Of a stretch of 6,097 nt of DNA, positions 1-4,418 are shown in pieces. This stretch comes from Phycisphaerales bacterium (lineage in GTDB: Bacteria > Planctomycetota > Phycisphaerae > Phycisphaerales > UBA1924). The notes beneath the pieces are model-generated. The model saw only the letters and a program-made list of their open reading frames with translations. It ran no database searches and was not told the DNA's origin. The DNA is taken from contig JAESUL010000226.1 in assembly GCA_016763115.1 (NCBI GenBank), positions 1 to 6,097 on the forward strand, given 5' to 3'. The stretch's first letter is position 1. Each line of letters begins with the position of its first letter. A program made the position numbers and the translations under genes.

Positions 1-114
1 CTCGCCGCGATTGATGGTCATGGTCGCTTCGCGCATGGCGACGACTTCGGTGTTTCCTGAGCCGTAGATCTTGGAGATTGCAACGGTCTCGATTGCGGGT
101 GCATGTTGTGTCAT
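1..114 (-). CDS. ABC exporter ATP-binding subunit, N-terminal fragment (LolD/MacB/DevA type)
   Basis: Only the first 38 codons lie in the window; the gene runs off the left edge. The visible residues show the usual start of a LolD/MacB/DevA-type ATPase: a strand with KIYGSG (residues 15-20, whose Tyr17 is the likely adenine-stacking A-loop residue), then NTEVVAMREATMTINRGE, matching the family pattern of 'sGxxxVxALrxvsxxIxxGE' just before Walker A. Walker A and all later motifs are outside the window. The ATG at 114 overlaps the permease stop by 4 bp (ATGA), with GAGG seven bases upstream, so translation is probably coupled. By family it would be the cytoplasmic ATPase that powers the permease encoded immediately upstream. 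The subfamily assignment rests on a short stretch plus strong gene context. Confidence 0.85.
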   Translation of the reverse strand, partial: MTQHAPAIETVAISKIYGSGNTEVVAMREATMTINRGE

Positions 115-1322
115 GAAAGCACCTCGTTGGGTTCAACGCTCATGGCTTTTCGGATGCCTAGTGCACTGCCCACAATGCAAATCACCATGACCGCGAATGC
201 CAGCCAAACGAGCATGTCAGGCGTCACAATCACCCTTCGGGGAAAGAATGGGAACAAGCGTTTGCCTATGAAATAGGCAAGAACATAGGCAATTCCGCCG
301 AGCAAGAATGCTTCTTGAAGCACCAATCCAAGAATCACACGGTCCTTGGCGCCCATGAGTTTGAGAAGTGCGATATCGTGGATTTTGTCGAGGGTCATCG
401 TATATAAAATCAACGACATGATGATCGCCGAGATCGCGACGAGCAAGACTCGGAAGAGTCCGATCTGTCGACGCGCTCGATCGACCGGACCTTGAAGCAA
501 GAGCTGACGTTGTTGTTCGCCGCTGTACACCGTCACATCCGCCCACCCGCTCATGACCGATCGCACGATTTCGATATCAACGCCGGACTTGAGATTCACG
601 AGGATCGCGCTGACCATTGGCGATCCGAACGCGGGATTCTTGTTTGCCGGCATATTCGCCCGCTCGAGCATTCCAGGTTGAGATCGAGTGATTTCATCGT
701 TCTCTGCGCGGCCTCGCCTAGCTGCGCGTTCTAATCGCGTCGCTTCGCCCGCAGCATCGAACTGGATCGCTTGGGAGTCGGCGATGCTCATGAAGGCCAA
801 CCCGTCGCCACCGGAACTAATCATGTTTTTCGTGATGCCGACGACACGGTAGGTGTCCTTACCCAGCGTGACATCCTCGCCCACACCCAGCCCGAGGGTG
901 ATGTCTGCGACCATCTCGTAGTGCCCTTGGGCGATGGTTCGGCCTGACACAATCGGCAGCCACTCTCCGCGATCGTCGGGCCAAGAAAGCCCAACGATGG
1001 AGATCCGAACCGAACGCCCTTGGTGTTCACGCTGGACCGTATGGGTGACGAATCGGCGTGCATCTGCGACCCCGGGCACGGTCCGTGCTCGATCCTCAAC
1101 ATTGGCAGGCAGTCTCGAAAGCTCGGCAAACGGGCCTCGGGTGTCGCCTTGGACAATCCAAAGATCTGCATCGAGTTCGTCGATCAACAGCACCGCGTCT
1201 TCTTCGATCCCCTTGTAAATGCCGCCCGTCCCCATGACGATCATCAGCAACAGCCCGAGCCCGACCGCGGTGAGCAAGAACCTTCCCAAGTTAAACCGGA
1301 CATCGCGGATGGCCAGGTTCAT
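111..1322 (-). CDS. ABC transporter permease, MacB/FtsX-like (DevC-type)
   Basis: This 403-residue inner-membrane protein has the four-helix MacB/FtsX plan. TM1 is at about residues 14-34, followed by a large periplasmic domain (about 40-285) and then three C-terminal helices at about 288-310, 333-355 and 369-390. Family hallmarks are the cytosolic loop after TM2 (LDKIHDIALLKLMGAKDR, 311-328), which contacts the ATPase, and the C-terminal AMSVEPNEVLS, matching the typical '(L/S)xPxEVL' ending. These proteins do not form a classical channel; in MacB-like systems they transmit ATP-driven movement to the periplasm. The ATG overlaps the adaptor stop by 4 bp (ATGA), with AGAAGG about 11 bases upstream. 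The adaptor-permease-ATPase order and the length resemble cyanobacterial DevC, but orthology is not claimed. A charged Arg/Glu-rich stretch (about 194-215) interrupts the periplasmic domain. The substrate is unknown. Confidence 0.9.
   Translation of the reverse strand: MNLAIRDVRFNLGRFLLTAVGLGLLLMIVMGTGGIYKGIEEDAVLLIDELDADLWIVQGDTRGPFAELSRLPANVEDRARTVPGVADARRFVTHTVQREHQGRSVRISIVGLSWPDDRGEWLPIVSGRTIAQGHYEMVADITLGLGVGEDVTLGKDTYRVVGITKNMISSGGDGLAFMSIADSQAIQFDAAGEATRLERAARRGRAENDEITRSQPGMLERANMPANKNPAFGSPMVSAILVNLKSGVDIEIVRSVMSGWADVTVYSGEQQRQLLLQGPVDRARRQIGLFRVLLVAISAIIMSLILYTMTLDKIHDIALLKLMGAKDRVILGLVLQEAFLLGGIAYVLAYFIGKRLFPFFPRRVIVTPDMLVWLAFAVMVICIVGSALGIRKAMSVEPNEVLS
262..292. repeat. Inverted plus direct repeat inside the permease gene
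   Basis: TTGCCTAT-GAA-ATAGGCAA (262-280) is a perfect 8-bp hairpin with a three-base loop. A further copy of ATAGGCAA follows at 285-292. It lies in the codons for the third transmembrane helix (AYVLAYFIGK), and repeated Ala-Tyr codons explain part of the direct repeat. There is no clean U-tract after it on the coding strand, so a terminator is not supported. Confidence 0.4.
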
Positions 1323-2461
1323 TGGATCACGACCTTCTTCTGGTCGCGTAGTGCGCCCTGCTTGGGTGTGCGGAGGATCGTATCGCCTGCGTTGATGCCT
1401 TCGGCGACTTCAATCGAGTCGCGTCCTTGTGCGCCAAAGGTGCAAGGTGTCCAACTCGCGTGTCCTTTACGCAAGACATACACGCCGCGATTTCCTTCGA
1501 CCATTTTGACGAAGTTCATGGGCACCGTGAGTACACCGTTCAATCGTGCTGTTTCGATGTAGACTTCGCCGCGTTGCCCGATCGCCCAATGCGTGGGGAG
1601 TTGTTCAATCACAACATCAACAATGAACTCGCGGGTTTCCGGGTCAGTCTCGCGCCCGAGACGAACGACATGACCGGTGAATGGGTCGTTGGGTTGTGAG
1701 CGGAGCACGACACGGGCGGGTTGGTCGGGCGAGAGTGAAGCCATCGCGGTTTCATCAACCCATGCGGAGAGCCAGATTTCATCGAGGGAAATCAATGAAT
1801 AGATCCCCGATCCTGGCACGACGATTGATCCTTCATCCCGTTCACGCCGAACAATCAATCCATCGAATGGCGCCTTGATGACGGTATCTTCGAGCAATGC
1901 TCCATGGTACTCGAGTGTTTTTTCCGCAGCGATGCGCAGCATCCTGCCCTCAGCGACCCCGGCTTTGGTGCTCGCGAGGTCTGCCTGGGCGATGGCGACT
2001 TGCTCTTGGGCTTTATCGAGTTCGGATTCATTGGCTGCCCCTTGCTCGAATGCCTTGCGGATACGATTGATTTCTCGCTCAACTTGGCGAAGAACCGCTT
2101 GGGCCCGCGATTCATTTGCTCTGAGACGATCGAGTCCTGCTGTCGCAGCCTCTGAGTTGGCTTGTGCAATTTCGACCTGCCGGATGACGTCTGAATTATC
2201 GAGCCGAGCGATGATTTGACCCGCGGTTACACGATCACCTTGATCGACACCCAGTTCAATCAGTCGCCCCTGAATCTTTGGTGATATCACCGTAGATATG
2301 CGGGCTTGAACGGTGCCGGTGCCCATGACCTCGACAACCAGTTCTCTCGATTCAACCTTATGACCAATGACAGAGATCGGCCGGAGAACCTGCGTATAGA
2401 AAACGAAACCCACCGCGGCCAGAAGAAGAACGATAAACAGTATTCGGCGGACGATGCCCAT
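1319..2461 (-). CDS. Periplasmic adaptor / membrane-fusion protein of a tripartite ABC exporter (HlyD/DevB-like)
   Basis: This 380-residue adaptor should link the inner-membrane permease to an outer-membrane TolC-like channel. Domains in order are: a short Arg-containing N-terminus and one membrane anchor (about 6-24, no lipobox); first half of the lipoyl domain (about 55-90, SPKIQGRLIELGVDQGDRV); an alpha-helical hairpin, largely coiled coil, rich in Ala/Gln/Glu/Arg (about 92-190); second lipoyl half (about 192-225, KAPFDGLIVRR); a beta-barrel domain (about 226-305, SLDEIWLSAWVDE); and a membrane-proximal domain to the C-terminus. The hairpin is moderately long, as expected for an adaptor that reaches a TolC partner. 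The ATG at 2461 has AGGGA seven bases upstream; a stop codon in the same frame at 2477-2479 excludes starts further upstream. It is the first gene of the exporter cassette and follows a putative promoter/operator in the 187-bp gap. Confidence 0.92.
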   Translation of the reverse strand: MGIVRRILFIVLLLAAVGFVFYTQVLRPISVIGHKVESRELVVEVMGTGTVQARISTVISPKIQGRLIELGVDQGDRVTAGQIIARLDNSDVIRQVEIAQANSEAATAGLDRLRANESRAQAVLRQVEREINRIRKAFEQGAANESELDKAQEQVAIAQADLASTKAGVAEGRMLRIAAEKTLEYHGALLEDTVIKAPFDGLIVRRERDEGSIVVPGSGIYSLISLDEIWLSAWVDETAMASLSPDQPARVVLRSQPNDPFTGHVVRLGRETDPETREFIVDVVIEQLPTHWAIGQRGEVYIETARLNGVLTVPMNFVKMVEGNRGVYVLRKGHASWTPCTFGAQGRDSIEVAEGINAGDTILRTPKQGALRDQKKVVIQ

Positions 2462-2468
2462 GAAGCCG

Positions 2469-2476
2469 TCCCTTTC
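2469..2476 (-). promoter_or_regulatory. Ribosome binding site of the adaptor gene
   Basis: The minus strand reads GAAAGGGA, with AGGGA ending seven bases before the ATG at 2461. It is moderate in strength and is the only purine-rich site correctly spaced for this start. A stronger site lies further upstream but suits a different, out-of-frame ATG. Confidence 0.5.
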
Positions 2477-2492
2477 TTCTCATTGCTGAGTA

Positions 2493-2500
2493 CTCCTCCT
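2493..2500 (-). promoter_or_regulatory. Strong Shine-Dalgarno AGGAGGAG facing an out-of-frame ATG
   Basis: The minus strand reads AGGAGGAG, an almost ideal Shine-Dalgarno sequence, nine bases before an ATG at 2483. That ATG opens a 41-codon frame (2358-2483) overlapping the adaptor start in another frame. The site is about 31 bases from the adaptor ATG, which is too far to serve it directly. It may drive a short overlapping leader peptide that controls or couples adaptor translation, or it may be the adaptor's own site separated from its frame by a one-base change. The 41-residue product resembles nothing I recognise. Confidence 0.4.
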
Positions 2501-2522
2501 GCGTTGTATGATAGCACAACGC
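2501..2522. promoter_or_regulatory. Palindrome GCGTTGT-N8-ACAACGC, candidate operator
   Basis: Two perfect 7-bp inverted arms (GCGTTGT and ACAACGC) are separated by 8 bp, giving a 22-bp dyad immediately upstream of the Shine-Dalgarno region of the exporter cassette. The spacer contains the candidate -10 box. This size, and the placement over the core promoter, are typical of operators bound by dimeric helix-turn-helix repressors such as TetR or MarR types, which commonly control efflux genes. No regulator gene lies in the window. Because it is close to the expected start point, it would form a complete RNA hairpin only if transcription started upstream of it. Confidence 0.45.
2508..2516 (-). 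promoter_or_regulatory. Candidate extended -10 promoter element for the exporter cassette
   Basis: The minus strand reads TGC-TATCAT: a TG-N motif joined to a hexamer matching TATAAT at five of six positions. No good -35 lies at 16-18 bp; the nearest resemblance, TTGGCA, sits 20 bp upstream. This is acceptable for an extended -10 promoter but weakens the call. Transcription would begin near 2501, leaving a leader of about 40 bases before the adaptor ATG. Confidence 0.4.
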
Positions 2523-2630
2523 CAACCATGGATTGCCAAAATCGAACCTATACGCGGGCGATGTGGTGATCCGAGCGTACATAGACAAGTTGTACTTATA
2601 CCCCGAAACGACGGACGAAACCTCGTTGCA

Positions 2631-2644
2631 TCACGGTTCACGGT
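2631..2644. repeat. Tandem 7-bp repeat TCACGGT x2
   Basis: Two head-to-tail copies of TCACGGT (ACCGTGA on the minus strand) sit just downstream of the M14 peptidase stop codon, next to a short palindrome. This could be a chance repeat or a half-site pair for a regulator. Nothing else supports a role. Confidence 0.3.
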
Positions 2645-2658
2645 CGCCCTAAGGGCGA
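2644..2658 (-). repeat. Short hairpin spanning the peptidase stop codon
   Basis: TCGCCCT and AGGGCGA form 7-bp arms around a single base, or a 6-bp GC-rich stem with a three-base UUA loop in the minus-strand RNA. The TAG stop (2649-2651) lies within it. No U-tract follows, so it is not a convincing intrinsic terminator. It might protect the 3' end of the upstream mRNA or be incidental. Confidence 0.3.
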
Positions 2659-4418
2659 GTCAGATTTACGGACTCCATCTCTTCAAGTGTGAATGATGCA
2701 CCGATATTCTTGGCTTTCTCCGCAGCGTATTGAAGATCAACTCGATCACCCTCAGATCCGGCTACCAAGAACCGGAAGGTGCTTGTGCTCTTGCCAGAGA
2801 TCCCTTTCTCAAGAAATATCTTGTTCGGACGGTGCTCGACGGGCTTGATTGTTCGATCGAAACGATCGGATACCGTTCCCGAGAGCACGACATCTGCCCC
2901 GCTGAGTTCGAGCAAGTCAGGCATCCCGATATTCTTCTTGGCAGCGAGTCCCATTCTTGTTGGGATGATGTTTTTGTTCTCGATCTCGACCGTGATCTCC
3001 CAGAGTTCACCATCAAGGCGTTTGACTCCGATCCACTTAAACGCCAACTCGGGCATGCTCGATGCATGGAACATCGTGAATGCAAAGTTGCGGTGGCATC
3101 CCTCTTCGAGCATAAACGGCGGCGTGACCCGCGAGGAGAACTTGGTCCCCCCGCCGATGAGCACCTTGCCGTGCCTCGGGTGGTCGTACTCGGTGTAGTC
3201 TGTAAAGGTCTGTCCAAAGAGCATCCGGTCCTGCCAGTGCATCCGCTCTTCTTGGGAAAACTCGCGATCAGGATCGGGCATCATGCGCGAGTTGGTCCAC
3301 AACTCGTTGGTAAAGCTCGTGATCCCGAGCCCCTCGGCCAACCAGTTGACAAACCCGCCATGCACCGTGTACAGATCCGCATGGATCACCATGTAGTTGT
3401 AGTACGGCAGCAAATCCTCGCCGGCTTCACCGAGTTGGTCGTACACCCGTTTGTCTGATCGTGAATACAGGTTCTCGCTGTACGATGCACCCGGCCCACG
3501 CAACAGCATCCCTCCTGTATTGTGGTAGCTCTGCCCGGCTGCGATGTTGGGATGACTCAGGACGAACCGCCCCACCGCCGCGGTCTCTGGACGATCAAAC
3601 GGGTGTTCGCCGGCCCCGAACTGGATGTAGTTGGGCTGCCAATCGCTTGGCCAGTTGCGGTTCATGTCATATCCGCCCGGGCCATCTTCATTTATCCGCC
3701 CATCACCGTCGTTGTCGATGCCCTCTGAACCCAATCGAGTCAGATTTCCTTGCACACCTTGGGGAGCACGCTCGATGATCCGTGGATCGATCTCGTTGCG
3801 GCGGTATCGCCCGTTGGGATCGAGTTTCCACATCTGGGTGATGTGCCCGTCGCCGTCGAGATCGTCGGGCCCGTCTTCATCGAGCAGCCCATCAAAGTCA
3901 TTGTCGGTTGGACGCTGCCCGGTGCGCGCGGAATGGGGCGAGTTGGGATTGGTGAACCATTCCGCCCGCCCATCGGGATTCACCGACGGCACAAAGTAGA
4001 ACGAAACCCGGTCGACGAGTTGAGTGAGTTGTTCGACCTGGCCGTAGCTCTTGGTCAGGTACCAGATGGAATACAACACTGTTTCAGTGGCTTGAATCTC
4101 ATTGCCGTGCACATTGCCGTCGATGTACATCGCCGGTTTCTCTGATGCCGGGCCGGTCTCTGGATTATTCAGCGTGATCGCCCACAAATCCCGCCCCTGC
4201 TCGCTCTTGCCGATGGATTCGAGCGTGAGCAACTCTGGGTAGGCATCCACAAGATCGTGCACGATCCGCGTGACCTCCTCGTAGTCATAAAACCGATTCC
4301 AAGAAACATCAACCCGCGAAGGCACCTGCTGCTGAGCATGGACCATCGGCGTGCACATACCCAATGCCAGTGCAAAGGAGATCGCCCATGATCGAACGGT
4401 GTTGGTCAATATCTTCAC
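2649..4418 (-). CDS. Secreted M14-family zinc carboxypeptidase with EF-hand-like insert and C-terminal beta domain
   Basis: This 589-residue protein is predicted to hydrolyse C-terminal peptide bonds outside the cytoplasm. An N-terminal signal peptide has its hydrophobic core at about 12-26 and VHA-QQ cleavage after Ala28. The M14 catalytic set appears complete: zinc ligands in HGNE (His104, Glu107) and SYH (His299), substrate-binding NRN (Asn253-Arg254), and catalytic Glu372 in SFTNELW. Between NPDG (147-150) and NRN lies an insertion of about 100 residues with three Asp/Gly-rich loops resembling EF-hands (about 172-182, 186-194, 235-245), probably calcium-binding. A DHPRHGKV/IGGG segment (412-424) and a beta-sandwich-like domain (about 455-589) follow. 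The start is GTG, with GGAG seven bases upstream, overlapping the previous stop by 4 bp. The signal peptide supports this start. Substrate specificity cannot be read from sequence; cell-wall peptide, protein or peptide nutrients are all possible. Confidence 0.92.
   Translation of the reverse strand: MKILTNTVRSWAISFALALGMCTPMVHAQQQVPSRVDVSWNRFYDYEEVTRIVHDLVDAYPELLTLESIGKSEQGRDLWAITLNNPETGPASEKPAMYIDGNVHGNEIQATETVLYSIWYLTKSYGQVEQLTQLVDRVSFYFVPSVNPDGRAEWFTNPNSPHSARTGQRPTDNDFDGLLDEDGPDDLDGDGHITQMWKLDPNGRYRRNEIDPRIIERAPQGVQGNLTRLGSEGIDNDGDGRINEDGPGGYDMNRNWPSDWQPNYIQFGAGEHPFDRPETAAVGRFVLSHPNIAAGQSYHNTGGMLLRGPGASYSENLYSRSDKRVYDQLGEAGEDLLPYYNYMVIHADLYTVHGGFVNWLAEGLGITSFTNELWTNSRMMPDPDREFSQEERMHWQDRMLFGQTFTDYTEYDHPRHGKVLIGGGTKFSSRVTPPFMLEEGCHRNFAFTMFHASSMPELAFKWIGVKRLDGELWEITVEIENKNIIPTRMGLAAKKNIGMPDLLELSGADVVLSGTVSDRFDRTIKPVEHRPNKIFLEKGISGKSTSTFRFLVAGSEGDRVDLQYAAEKAKNIGASFTLEEMESVNLTRP

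Noticed and set aside
1020..1562. Open frame of 180 codons on the plus strand across the permease/adaptor junction
   Set aside because: It is antisense to two well-supported genes, its composition looks arbitrary, and no family motif is visible.
2462..2648. Intrinsic terminator between the peptidase and exporter genes
   Set aside because: The only good stem (2644-2658) lacks a following U-rich run on the coding strand. No other GC-rich stem with a T-tract was found in the gap.
2730..3458. Open frame of 242 codons on the plus strand
   Set aside because: It is entirely antisense to the M14 peptidase, has no recognisable domain, and arises naturally from the codon bias of the real gene.
3750..4145. 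Plus-strand frame of 131 codons within the peptidase gene
   Set aside because: It is a mirror of the Asp/Gly-rich coding region and shows no independent evidence of translation.
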